NCBI GenBank assembly: GCA_030684935.1 | Contig: JAUXXH010000058.1 | Coordinates: forward strand, 1 to 64,000 | Length of the DNA: 64,000 nucleotides | Reading direction: 5' to 3' | Origin: Pseudolabrys sp. | Lineage (GTDB): Bacteria; Pseudomonadota; Alphaproteobacteria; Rhizobiales; Xanthobacteraceae | Shown here: positions 18,218-26,403 of the stretch, piece by piece | Layout of the letters: each line of letters starts with the position of its first letter | Numbering within the stretch: the first letter of the stretch is position 1 | Notes under the pieces: model-generated | Told to the model about the DNA's origin: nothing | Database searches by the model: none | The model's input: the letters and a program-made list of their open reading frames with translations, nothing else | Made by a program: the position numbers and the translations under genes

Positions 18218-19096
18218 ATGAAATCAGGCACCTATCTCATCAAGCCCAGTCCGCAGGATCCGCGGCTGACCGAGCGCGTCAGCGGCATCGACCAGACCGG
18301 CGCCCGCATCGACACCTCGGTGACGGTAGAGCGGGCGCTGACGATTTTCCTGAACAGCCAGGAAATCGTCACCGCCATGACCATTGGCGATTACCCCGAC
18401 TATCTGGCGATCGGCTATCTGCTGAACCAGAACATGCTGCTGCCGGACGACGTCGTGACCGATGTCGACTACGACGAGGAACTGGCGGTGGTCGTGGTGC
18501 GCACCAAGCGCAAGACCAATTACGAGAAGAAGCTGAAGAAGAAGGTGCAGACCTCCGGCTGCGCCCAGGGCACCGTGTTCGGCGACCTGATGGAAGCGCT
18601 GGAGAACGTGACGCTGCCCAACACCGAATTGCGTACCTCGTGGCTCTATGCGCTGACGCACAGCATCAACACCACGCCGTCGCTGTATCTCGAGGCCGGC
18701 GCGATTCATGGCTGCGTGCTGGCGCACCAAGACCAGCCGCTGGTCTACATGGAAGATGTCGGCCGCCACAACGCGGTCGACAAGATCGCCGGCTGGATGT
18801 TCAAGGAGAAGGTGCCGCCAGACGACAAGATCTTCTACACCACCGGCCGGCTGACCTCGGAGATGGTGATCAAGTGCGTAAGGATGGGCATTCCGATTCT
18901 GATCTCGCGCTCGGGCTTCACCGCCTGGGGCGTCGAGCTGGCGCGCAAGGCCAACCTGACGCTAATCGGCCGCGCCCGCGGCAAGCGCTTTGTCGCGCTG
19001 GCCGGCGAAGACCGCATCGTGTTCGATCAGGACCTCGACAAGGTCGAGGAAGAAAGCGCCAAACACCGGCGCAAAGCGGCGGTGGGTGATGAATGA
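18218..19096 (+). CDS. fdhD: Formate dehydrogenase accessory sulfurtransferase FdhD
   Basis: FdhD carries sulphur from the cysteine desulfurase to the molybdenum or tungsten bis-MGD cofactor of formate dehydrogenase. The 292-residue form from ATG 18218 fits the family; there is no clear Shine-Dalgarno and the frame is open to 18080. Landmarks are YLAIGYLLN, EDVGRHNAVDKIAGW and FTTGRLTSEMV-like FYTTGRLTSEMV. The loop that holds CxxC in E. coli FdhD reads SGCAQG here, so only Cys115 remains and position 118 is Gly. No formate dehydrogenase structural genes are in the window. Confidence 0.9.
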   Translation: MKSGTYLIKPSPQDPRLTERVSGIDQTGARIDTSVTVERALTIFLNSQEIVTAMTIGDYPDYLAIGYLLNQNMLLPDDVVTDVDYDEELAVVVVRTKRKTNYEKKLKKKVQTSGCAQGTVFGDLMEALENVTLPNTELRTSWLYALTHSINTTPSLYLEAGAIHGCVLAHQDQPLVYMEDVGRHNAVDKIAGWMFKEKVPPDDKIFYTTGRLTSEMVIKCVRMGIPILISRSGFTAWGVELARKANLTLIGRARGKRFVALAGEDRIVFDQDLDKVEEESAKHRRKAAVGDE

Positions 19097-19117
19097 GCGC
19101 AACACGCGCTTTGCTTT

Positions 19118-19236
19118 ACCCTCCCCTGGAGGGGGAGGGTCGGTGAGCGCAGCGAACCGGGGTGGGGTGAATGCCGCTTAAGCTCACCCCCTCCCGCCGC
19201 GCTTCGCGAGGCGACCTCCCCCCTCCAGGGGGAGGT
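19118..19236. repeat. Palindromic intergenic repeat pair between fdhD and mobA
   Basis: Two GC-rich hairpins face each other: ACCCTCCCC-TGGA-GGGGGAGGGT (19118-19140) and ACCTCCCCC-CTCCA-GGGGGAGGT (19214-19236). The sequence between is also partly self-complementary (GGTGAGCGCAGCGAACC, then GCGCTTCGCGAGGCG). A shortened relative is at 21721-21781. The pattern is that of dispersed REP-like elements of Bradyrhizobium/Rhodopseudomonas genomes. Confidence 0.75.
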
Positions 19237-19253
19237 GAAGAAAGGCACTGCAT

Positions 19254-19883
19254 TTGAACATTCCCCCTCCCCCCACCCTTGGCCTCGTCCTCGCCGGCGG
19301 CCTCGCCCGCCGCATGGGCGGCGGCGACAAGGCCCGCATCGAGATCGGCGGCGTCACCATCCTCGACCGCGTGCTGGCGACGCTGTCGGGCCAGTGCACC
19401 GGCATCATCATCAACGCCAATGGCGACCCGAAGCGTTTCGCCGACACCGGACTGACGGTGGTGCCGGACAGCGTGCCGGATTTCGCCGGGCCGCTGGCCG
19501 GCATTCTTGCCGGGCTCGACTGGCTGGCGCAGAAGAACAACGGCGTCGAATGGATGATGAGCGTGCCCGGCGACTGCCCTTTCCTGCCGGACGATCTGGT
19601 CGAGCGGCTGCATCAGGCGCGGCGCGACAAGGGCACCGCCGTGCCGCTCGCTTGCGCGCGCTCCGGCGACTGGCGCCATCCCGTCGTCGGGCTGTGGCCG
19701 CTGGCGCTGCGCGAGGACCTGCGCAAGGCGCTGATCGACGAGGACCTGCGCAAGATCGAGGTGTGGACCGCGCGCCACGGCATCGCCATCGCCGAATGGC
19801 CGGACCAGCCGCTCGATCCGTTCTTCAACGTCAACACGCCGGAGGATGCGGCCAAGGCCGAGAAGATCGTGGCCGGCGGCTAG
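19254..19883 (+). CDS. mobA: Molybdenum cofactor guanylyltransferase MobA
   Basis: Transfers GMP from GTP to molybdopterin to make the guanine-dinucleotide cofactor used by DMSO-reductase-family enzymes. The 209-residue product begins NIPPPPTLGLVLAGGLARRMGGGDK, the nucleotide-binding glycine-rich loop. It has VPDSVPDFAGPLAGILAGLDW and the metal-binding aspartate in SVPGDCPFLP. The start is a TTG at 19254 with AAAGG nine bases upstream; no ATG exists before the conserved loop. The repeat element ends just upstream. It overlaps convergent moeA by four bases. Confidence 0.92.
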   Translation: MNIPPPPTLGLVLAGGLARRMGGGDKARIEIGGVTILDRVLATLSGQCTGIIINANGDPKRFADTGLTVVPDSVPDFAGPLAGILAGLDWLAQKNNGVEWMMSVPGDCPFLPDDLVERLHQARRDKGTAVPLACARSGDWRHPVVGLWPLALREDLRKALIDEDLRKIEVWTARHGIAIAEWPDQPLDPFFNVNTPEDAAKAEKIVAGG

Positions 19884-21154
19884 TTCATCAGGTCCGCATA
19901 CGAGAGAAACCCGACCCGGTCGCCCGGCGCGACGGACGTCACGTCTTCGGCAAACTCCAGCAGCCCGTCGGTTTCGGTCAGCGATGTGAGAATGCCGGCG
20001 CCGTCCTGCGGATGCTTGACCGCCTCGAGTTCGCCGTCGACGCCGCGGCGCAGCGACACACGGACATATTCGCGGCGATCCTTCTTCTTTTTGTAGGCGA
20101 AGGCGACGCGCACCGGCAGCGGATGCAGCGTCTGCGGCAGCGCGCCCGACAGGCGCCGCAGCAGCGGCTTCACCACCCGCACGAAGGTCACGAACACCGC
20201 CACCGGATTGCCTGGCAGCCCGACAAAGGCGGCACTTTCATTGTGGCTCGCACCGCGGATGACGCCCATCGCCACCGGGCGGCCCGGCTTGATGGCAATG
20301 CGCCAGAACACCAGACTGCCGATGGCCTCGACCGCGCCGCGCACATGATCGGCTTCGCCGGTGGAAACGCCGCCCGAGGTGACAACCAGATCGTGCCCGG
20401 CGGAGGAGTTCTTGAGCGCGCGCGCCAGTCCATCTGGATCGTCGGAAAGAATGCCGAGGTCGGTGACCTCGGCGCCGAGCCGCTCCAGCAGCGCCGCGAG
20501 CAGAAAGCGGTTGGCGTCGTAGATGGCCGCACCGTGGCGCAACCCGCCGGGCTCGACCACCTCGTCGCCGGTGGAGAAGATCGCCACCCGCAGGCGTCGG
20601 CGCACATCCAACTCGGTCAGACCGATGGCGGCGGCGAGCGCCACGTGCTGCGCATCGAGCACAGTGCCGGCCGGCAGCGCGACATTACCGGCGGGCAGAT
20701 CCTCACCCGCAAAACGGCTATTGGCACCGCGCTTGAGTCCTTTGGGCACCGCCACCGTGTCGCCGTCGACAGTGACGTCTTCCTGCATGAAAACCGTATC
20801 GGCGCCGGCAGGCATCGCCGCGCCGGTGAAAATGCGGATCGCCTCGCCCGGCCTGATCGCCACATCGGATTGCGCGCCCGCCATCAGACGGCCAGCAACG
20901 GCCAGCTTCGTGTCGCCCTCGGCCGACAGATCGGCATGGCGCACCGCGTAGCCATCGACAGCGGAATTATCGAACGGCGGCAACGCCACCGGCGCAATCA
21001 CATCGTCCGCCGTCACCCGGCCGCGGGCGAGACGCAGCGGAACGCGCTCGACGCCGTCCACCGGCGCAACGCGCTCGCCGATCAGGCGCTCCATATCGGT
21101 GAGCGGCAGCAGCGGACCGGAGAAGGCAAAGCAGTCGTCGGTCAGTTGCGCCAT
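19880..21154 (-). CDS. moeA: Molybdopterin molybdenumtransferase MoeA
   Basis: Inserts molybdate into adenylylated molybdopterin. A canonical-length MoeA of 424 residues. It has PLPPFDNSAVDGYAV-like APVALPPFDNSAVDGYAV, IFTGAAMPAGADTVFMQED, VAIFSTGDEV, VVTSGGVSTGEADHV and GLPGNPVAVFVTF in the expected order. It is co-transcribed with mobB (TAATG overlap at 21154). It is one of three MoeA-related proteins encoded within 5 kb and the one most likely to be the housekeeping enzyme. Confidence 0.95.
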   Translation of the reverse strand: MAQLTDDCFAFSGPLLPLTDMERLIGERVAPVDGVERVPLRLARGRVTADDVIAPVALPPFDNSAVDGYAVRHADLSAEGDTKLAVAGRLMAGAQSDVAIRPGEAIRIFTGAAMPAGADTVFMQEDVTVDGDTVAVPKGLKRGANSRFAGEDLPAGNVALPAGTVLDAQHVALAAAIGLTELDVRRRLRVAIFSTGDEVVEPGGLRHGAAIYDANRFLLAALLERLGAEVTDLGILSDDPDGLARALKNSSAGHDLVVTSGGVSTGEADHVRGAVEAIGSLVFWRIAIKPGRPVAMGVIRGASHNESAAFVGLPGNPVAVFVTFVRVVKPLLRRLSGALPQTLHPLPVRVAFAYKKKKDRREYVRVSLRRGVDGELEAVKHPQDGAGILTSLTETDGLLEFAEDVTSVAPGDRVGFLSYADLMN

Positions 21155-21669
21155 TATGCGCTCCGGACTTTTTCAATCGCCACCGCATGCCGCAATAGCA
21201 CGTCGGCAATTGCGTCGGTGTCGTTGAGATCGACCACCGGAACCTGCGCCTCCGGCAGCGCGGTGTCGCAGGCGACCGCGACAATATGCGGATCGTCCGG
21301 ATGCAGCAGCGGCTTGCCATTGGCGGTGCGGTGAATTTCCAGCTTCGGAAAGGCGTCGCGCTTGAATCCCTCGACCAGCACCAGATCGACCGCCGACATC
21401 TTGGCCGTCAGCGCGGCGAGGTTCCATTCCGGCTCCTCGCGCAACTCGTGCAGGATCGCCCAGCGCTTGCCGGAGGAGATCAACACCTCGGTGGCGCCGG
21501 CGGCGCGGTGCATGAACGAGTCCTTGCCCGGCGTGTCGAGATCGAAGCCGTGATGGGCATGCTTGAGCGTCGACACGCGCAGGCCCCGCGCAATCAGCCG
21601 CGGGATCAGCTTGGTGACCAATGTCGTTTTGCCGGAACCGCTCCAGCCAGCGAGACCGATGATGCGCAT
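21154..21669 (-). CDS. mobB: Molybdopterin-guanine dinucleotide biosynthesis protein MobB
   Basis: GTP-binding partner of MobA. A 171-residue P-loop protein with Walker A GWSGSGKTTL near the N-terminus, TLKHAHHGFDLDTPGKDSF and LVLVEGFKRDAFPKLEI, all typical of MobB. The ATG at 21669 begins directly before the conserved MRIIGLAG. No Shine-Dalgarno is evident. It overlaps moeA by one base and lies downstream of a palindromic repeat. Confidence 0.93.
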   Translation of the reverse strand: MRIIGLAGWSGSGKTTLVTKLIPRLIARGLRVSTLKHAHHGFDLDTPGKDSFMHRAAGATEVLISSGKRWAILHELREEPEWNLAALTAKMSAVDLVLVEGFKRDAFPKLEIHRTANGKPLLHPDDPHIVAVACDTALPEAQVPVVDLNDTDAIADVLLRHAVAIEKVRSA

Positions 21670-21720
21670 GGCGAGCGTTATAGCAGCGGCGGCGCACAAT
21701 GCGCGCCGCGAATTCTGCGT

Positions 21721-21781
21721 GCTCCCTCCCCCTGCAACCCGCCCGCCTTCGGCGGGCGACCTCCCCCTTTCAGGGGGAGGT
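21721..21781. repeat. Palindromic repeat overlapping the 3' end of the MoeA-fusion gene
   Basis: Hairpins GCCCGCC-TTC-GGCGGGC (21741-21757) and ACCTCCCCC-TTTCA-GGGGGAGGT (21759-21781) resemble the element at 19118-19236. The stop codon of the MoeA-fusion gene (21770-21772) lies in the second loop, so the repeat supplies that protein's last codons and could also end transcription. Confidence 0.7.
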
Positions 21782-23773
21782 GAAAGAAGACTCCGCCGGC
21801 TCCATGCCGATGGCGCGGATCCGGTCGCGGGTGGCGTCGTCGCGCAGCGCCGCGAGGAAGGCCTGCACCGCCGGCCGGTCGCGGCGGCTTTCGACCACCA
21901 GGAAATCATAGTGTTCCGGCGCGACCGCAATGAAACCGAGGCCGTAGAGCCGCGCCACCGGCTCGATGGCGAGCCCCCAGTCGGCGCGACCCTGCGCGAT
22001 CGCCGCCGCCACCGCATTGTGCGACTTCGGCTGGTTGGCGTAGCCGGATGGCCGCGCGCCCGCGAGCAATTTGTCGACCAGCACGCGGGTGCCGGAACCG
22101 GCATTGCGGTTGACCATCAGCGCCGACGCATCGGCCAGCATCGCCATGATTGCTTCCTCTGCGCTGCGGCCCTCAACGCGCGCGTCGCCGGGACGGAACA
22201 GGACGCCCTGCATGCGCCGCCAGCCCGGCACCAGCGACAGTTCCGGCGTCACCAAATGCACATTGTATTTGCCGCTGGCCGGATCGATGAGATGCACCGG
22301 CGCAATGTCGCATTCGCCGCGGCTGGCGGCGGCGACGCCGCCGAGACTGCCGACCGCCAGCGTGCGCGCCGAGAAACCGCGCTCGGCCAGCGCGCCGACC
22401 ACCACATCGAGCGCCACGTCGTGGCTGCCCATGATAGACAGGTCAGGCGCGCGCGCGGCGCTGCCGATCAGCGTCACCTCCGCCTGCGTGTCGGCATGGA
22501 GCGCCGAGGCGAGCGCGTCAATCTCGATAAAGCCGTCGGCCTGCGAGAAGCTGGTCACCGACCCGGAACCCTTGCCGGTCGGGAACGCGATCGGGCCCTG
22601 CGTGCCATGAGCCAGCGACACCAGCACGAACTCCTTGCGGCCCAGTTCGGACGCAATGCGCACCGGCACGCGGGCGCTGACGGTCTCGGCCGCTTCCGGC
22701 GGCAACCCGGCCAGCGCGCGGATCACCGGCGCGACAAAGGCATGAAAGGTGAAGATCGCCGAGGTTGGAAATCCCGGCAGCACCACGATCGGCTTGCCGT
22801 CGACGACGCCGAGGCAGAGCGGTTTGCCGGGCTTCAGCGCCACGCCGTGCACGAGGATGCCGGGCGCACCGAGCCGCGCCACGATGGCATGCGACAGATC
22901 GCCGGCGCCCTTCGAGGTGCCGCCCGACAGCACCACCATGTCGCTCGACGCCAGCGCCGCGCGCACGGCTTTCTCCAATTGCGCGGCGTCGTCGGGAAAC
23001 GCACCCAGCGACACCGGCGCACCACCGCATTCGGCAATCGCCGCGGCAACGATCGCGCCATTGCTGTCATAGACGCCGGCGGGCTTGAGCGGCGCGCCGG
23101 GCGCCACGAGTTCATCGCCGGTGGAGAGCACCGCGACCTTCGGTCTGCGCACGACGTCGATGGTGGCGAGGCCGCAGGCGGCCAGCATGCCGATTTCGCG
23201 CGAGCCGATGCGGGTGCCGTGCCGCAATAGCGTTTCGCCGCGCGCGATATCGGAACCGGCATAGGACACGAACTGGCCGGCGGCGGCGGCGCGGCGCAGT
23301 TCGATGCGCGGGGCGCCGTCCTCGATCAGCTCGGTGTGCTCGATCATCACCACCGCATCGGCGCCGCGCGGAATGACGCCGCCGGTGGCAATGGTGGTCG
23401 CCGTGCCCGGCGCCACGCTCAAAAGCGGTGCGTGGCCGCAGGGTATAATCTCCGCATTCAATGTCAGGATTTTCGGCTGCGCCTCGCTGGCGCCGACGGT
23501 GTCGGCGGCACGCACAGCGAAGCCGTCGACATTGGAACGGTCGAAGGGCGGCGCGTCGACCGCGGCTTCGACGTCATGCGCCAGCACGCGGCCGAGCGCG
23601 TCACCAAGCGACACCGTCTCCGGCCCGAGCGGCGACAGGTTGAGGTGCTTTTCGAACCGGAGGCGCGCTTCCTCCGCCGACACGACGTCGAGGAACTGCT
23701 CCTGCCGCGCCGCGGCGCGGATGCGCGCGATCAGTTCTGCGCCATCATTGGGCTGCGCTTTGCTCACGGCCAC
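21770..23773 (-). CDS. MoeA-like molybdopterin protein fused to a periplasmic-binding-like domain
   Basis: A 667-residue two-domain protein. Residues about 30-420 are a MoeA domain (DAPPFDRSNVDGFAV, VIPRGADAVVMIEH, VAVLSTGDELV, VVLSGGTSKGAGDLSHA, VLPGFPTSAIFTFHAF). Residues about 440-660 are a PBP-like domain of the type found in molybdate-sensing proteins (LSIMGSHDVALDVVV, VNRNAGSGTRVLVDKLL, WGLAIEPVARLYGLGF). Such fusions occur in prokaryotes, but the function is untested; the C-terminal domain might bind molybdate or tungstate or the cofactor. It overlaps the next MoeA-like gene by 10 bases and ends in a repeat element. Confidence 0.9.
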   Translation of the reverse strand: MAVSKAQPNDGAELIARIRAAARQEQFLDVVSAEEARLRFEKHLNLSPLGPETVSLGDALGRVLAHDVEAAVDAPPFDRSNVDGFAVRAADTVGASEAQPKILTLNAEIIPCGHAPLLSVAPGTATTIATGGVIPRGADAVVMIEHTELIEDGAPRIELRRAAAAGQFVSYAGSDIARGETLLRHGTRIGSREIGMLAACGLATIDVVRRPKVAVLSTGDELVAPGAPLKPAGVYDSNGAIVAAAIAECGGAPVSLGAFPDDAAQLEKAVRAALASSDMVVLSGGTSKGAGDLSHAIVARLGAPGILVHGVALKPGKPLCLGVVDGKPIVVLPGFPTSAIFTFHAFVAPVIRALAGLPPEAAETVSARVPVRIASELGRKEFVLVSLAHGTQGPIAFPTGKGSGSVTSFSQADGFIEIDALASALHADTQAEVTLIGSAARAPDLSIMGSHDVALDVVVGALAERGFSARTLAVGSLGGVAAASRGECDIAPVHLIDPASGKYNVHLVTPELSLVPGWRRMQGVLFRPGDARVEGRSAEEAIMAMLADASALMVNRNAGSGTRVLVDKLLAGARPSGYANQPKSHNAVAAAIAQGRADWGLAIEPVARLYGLGFIAVAPEHYDFLVVESRRDRPAVQAFLAALRDDATRDRIRAIGMEPAESSFTSP

Positions 23774-24897
23774 GGCTTTACCTGAACCGACGCGCCCGCG
23801 GAATAGCCCTCGCTGTCCGGTGGAACCAGGATCCAGCCATCGGACCGCGTCAGCGCCGACAGCGGCAGATATTTGCTCGCCAGCGGCTCGGCCTGCCCGC
23901 CGCTGCGGCGTACCGGCACCAGTTCCGTCAGGCCGACCGTCGACGTGACCTTGCGCGCCAGCGGCATCATTTCGACGGCTTCGCTCTCGCGGTAGGTAAT
24001 ACCGGCCAGCCGCTCCAGCATGCGCCGGCCGACCAGCAGCCAGACCGCCAGCGCCGCATCGAGCCGCCCCGGCAAAAGCAGCACCGGCCGGTGCCCGACA
24101 AAGCCGATCGCGGCGGTTTCGCCCGGGGTCAGCGCAATGCCATGAACCGCGACCTCGCCATCGCGCGCCAGGCGCAGCACGCTGGTATCGCTGCGGCCGC
24201 TGCCGGTGCCGCCGATGACGACGATGGCGTCGGCGCTCTCGGCCGCGAGCACCGTGCCGAGATCGCCGCCGGCCTGATCCAGACGCGCCGTGCCGCCGCG
24301 TTTTTCAATGTCCGTCGCCAGCAGGCGCGCAGCCGCATTGATGAGGGTGCTGCCGCGCAGCGGCAAGACGCGAATGCGCGGCTCGCGCACCGAGATCCGT
24401 GCCAGACCGGCGGCGGCAAAGGCGGCGACGTCGAGCGCGCCCAGACGCTCGCCGGCCCGCCGCAGCGGCATGGCCGGATCGCAATCGCTGCCCGCCGGCA
24501 ACACGCCGTCGCCCGGACTGATTTCGGCGAGCGCCTCGGCGGTACCATTGCGCACTTTCACCGCATCGAACGGCGCGACGCTGTCGGTGTCGGGCGGCAT
24601 CGGCTGCCCCACTTCGATTCGCTGCGGCGGACGCAACAACGGCGACGGTGTGTAGCTGCCCACCCCGAGGGTGTCGTCGGCGACCAGCGCCCAGCCATCG
24701 CGCAAAGCCAGCGCCGCACTGGGACGCGCCGGGGCTGCGGCATCGGCGGCCAGCGCGCGGCCCACGGCGGCGGCAATATCGGCGGACCGCGCCGGCACCG
24801 GCTTCACGCGGTTGTCGATCATCGCCAGCACATCGGCGAGCGGCGTCAACCGTGTAATCGTCTGTATTGTTTCCGACGCCACGGCCGCTCTTTCCAC
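23764..24897 (-). CDS. MoeA-like molybdopterin-binding protein (divergent, short)
   Basis: A 377-residue divergent MoeA homologue. It keeps the overall layout (LADVLAMIDNRVKPVPARS, ALALRDGWAL where MoeA has the DGYA motif, IVVIGGTGSGRSD, VHGIALTPGETAAIGFVGHRPVLLLPGRLDAAL). The usual catalytic motifs such as PxGADxVV are changed, with DSVAPFDAVKV at that place. It is first in the operon with the MoeA fusion gene, with a 10-base overlap. It may be a modified transferase or a cofactor-binding partner. Divergent from the MetE-like gene. Confidence 0.83.
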   Translation of the reverse strand: MERAAVASETIQTITRLTPLADVLAMIDNRVKPVPARSADIAAAVGRALAADAAAPARPSAALALRDGWALVADDTLGVGSYTPSPLLRPPQRIEVGQPMPPDTDSVAPFDAVKVRNGTAEALAEISPGDGVLPAGSDCDPAMPLRRAGERLGALDVAAFAAAGLARISVREPRIRVLPLRGSTLINAAARLLATDIEKRGGTARLDQAGGDLGTVLAAESADAIVVIGGTGSGRSDTSVLRLARDGEVAVHGIALTPGETAAIGFVGHRPVLLLPGRLDAALAVWLLVGRRMLERLAGITYRESEAVEMMPLARKVTSTVGLTELVPVRRSGGQAEPLASKYLPLSALTRSDGWILVPPDSEGYSAGASVQVKPWP

Positions 24898-24918
24898 GTG
24901 CTTGACGTTGCTGGTCTC

Positions 24919-24932
24919 AGACTATTCAGTCT
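24919..24932. promoter_or_regulatory. Small dyad in the divergent region between MoeA-like and MetE-like genes
   Basis: AGACT-ATTC-AGTCT is a perfect 5-bp inverted repeat in the 95-base gap between divergent genes. It is a possible operator or chance; no regulator is linked to it. Confidence 0.25.
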
Positions 24933-24992
24933 ATCGCAACAATGCGCGTAAAGCAGCGAAGCTTTTCGACAGGTGAAAGCAGGAGAGACGCG

Positions 24993-26168
24993 GTGTTTAC
25001 AGCCACCAAGGACAAGGCGCTACTCACGACCACCACCGGAGCGCTGCCCCGGCCGAGCTGGTACACTGAAAACCTCCGCGGCGCGCCGCTGTCGCAGGGC
25101 TTTTCCCGACTGGGCTATCGCGACCAGCATTTCGACTGCCTGGCCTGCCACGTTGCAACGCAGCATCGCGCCGGCATCGACATCATGGTGGACGGCGACA
25201 CCCGGCTGGACGACGACGTCGCCGGCCGCGGCTGGGTGAGCTACGCCACCGAGCGGATCGCGGGCATCGGCACGCCGCGCGTCGAAGTGCCGCCGGCCGG
25301 CTTCATGAAGGACAAGGGTCCGGGCGACCTGATGTGGGAAGTGATCGAAACCCGCATGACGCCGCCGGTGACAGGCAAGATCGGCGCGACGCAGTTGCAG
25401 CTCGACCGCGCCTACAAGGCGATGGCGCCGATGACCGACAAGCCGGTCAAGGTCGGCTCGATCTCGGCGCAACTGCTGGCGCTGATGCTGACCAATGAGC
25501 ACTACAAGGACCGGCTCGATCTCCTGATGGATCTGTCGGTGGCGATGAACCGCGAATATCACGCGCTGGCCGACGCCGGCGCGCCGATGGTGCAGATCGA
25601 GGAGCCGGCGATTCACCAGGTGATCGCCGACCCGAACCAGACGATCAAGCCGGAGCAATGGGTCGAGGCCTTCAACATCGAGGTGAAGGGCCTGCGCGAC
25701 AAGACCGAGGTCTGGTGCCACACCTGCTGGGGCAGCCCGGCGGCGCAGCGCGTGGCGAGCAAGAACCAGTCCTACAAGGACGCCCTGCCCTATCTCAACG
25801 AACTCGACTGCGACGTGCTCACCGTCGAGGGCGCCTTCAACCAGGGCATGGATCTCGAGCATTTCGGCAAGCTGATCTCCAAGGACAAGAAGGTCGCGCT
25901 CGGCGTCATCAGCCACCGCACGCTGCAGGTCGAACGGCCGGAGGAAGTCGCCGACCTGATCCGCAAGGCGCTCAAGCACATCGAGCCGGAGCGGCTGATC
26001 CTGACCAGTGACTGCGGCTTCGGCCGCCAGGGCATGAGCCGCATGCATGCGTTCTACAAAATGGTGGCGCTGACGCGCGGCACCAATATCGTGCGCAAGG
26101 AACTGGGTCTGCCGGAAGCCGACATCCCGGCCACCGACCCGAAGCTGTCGATGGTGCCGCTCTCTTGA
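24993..26168 (+). CDS. MetE C-terminal-domain-like zinc methyltransferase family protein
   Basis: A 391-residue single-domain relative of the catalytic half of cobalamin-independent methionine synthase. The zinc ligands of that fold are all present: His243 and Cys245 (CHTCWGS), Glu279 (TVEGAF) and Cys341 (TSDCGFGR). The substrate-recognition stretch QIEEPAI is also kept. GTG at 24993 is preferred because AGGAG lies seven bases upstream; a longer frame has no ribosome site. The N-terminal MetE half is absent, as in core-MetE and epoxyalkane:CoM transferase relatives. The stop overlaps the TusA start, implying coupled action on a thiol or persulfide substrate (inference). Confidence 0.85.
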   Translation: MFTATKDKALLTTTTGALPRPSWYTENLRGAPLSQGFSRLGYRDQHFDCLACHVATQHRAGIDIMVDGDTRLDDDVAGRGWVSYATERIAGIGTPRVEVPPAGFMKDKGPGDLMWEVIETRMTPPVTGKIGATQLQLDRAYKAMAPMTDKPVKVGSISAQLLALMLTNEHYKDRLDLLMDLSVAMNREYHALADAGAPMVQIEEPAIHQVIADPNQTIKPEQWVEAFNIEVKGLRDKTEVWCHTCWGSPAAQRVASKNQSYKDALPYLNELDCDVLTVEGAFNQGMDLEHFGKLISKDKKVALGVISHRTLQVERPEEVADLIRKALKHIEPERLILTSDCGFGRQGMSRMHAFYKMVALTRGTNIVRKELGLPEADIPATDPKLSMVPLS

Positions 26169-26392
26169 GCAGCGAAACGACCATGAACCTGCGCGGGCTG
26201 AAATGCCCGCTGCCGACGTTGCGGGTGAAGAAGAAACTGTCGGGCCTGGCCTCCGGCGACGTGATCGTTGCCGAATGCACAGACCCGCTGGCCGCCATCG
26301 ACATTCCGAATCTGGTGCGCCAGACCGGCGATGTGCTGGAAGGCCAGTCGGCCGCGGACGGCGTGCTGACATTCCGGATCAGGAAGACGTAG
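26165..26392 (+). CDS. TusA-family sulfur carrier protein
   Basis: A 75-residue sulphur-relay protein with the diagnostic GLKCPLPTLRVKK motif, in which Cys14 carries the persulfide. The TTG at 26165 overlaps the upstream stop (TTGA); an ATG at 26183 would give a 69-residue form starting NLRGLKCPLP, which is equally usual. Coupling to the MetE-like gene and closeness to fdhD and moe genes suggest sulphur delivery either to the zinc methyltransferase-like enzyme or to the cofactor pathway. Confidence 0.88.
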   Translation: MSSETTMNLRGLKCPLPTLRVKKKLSGLASGDVIVAECTDPLAAIDIPNLVRQTGDVLEGQSAADGVLTFRIRKT

Positions 26393-26403
26393 CGGGGCGC
26401 CTG

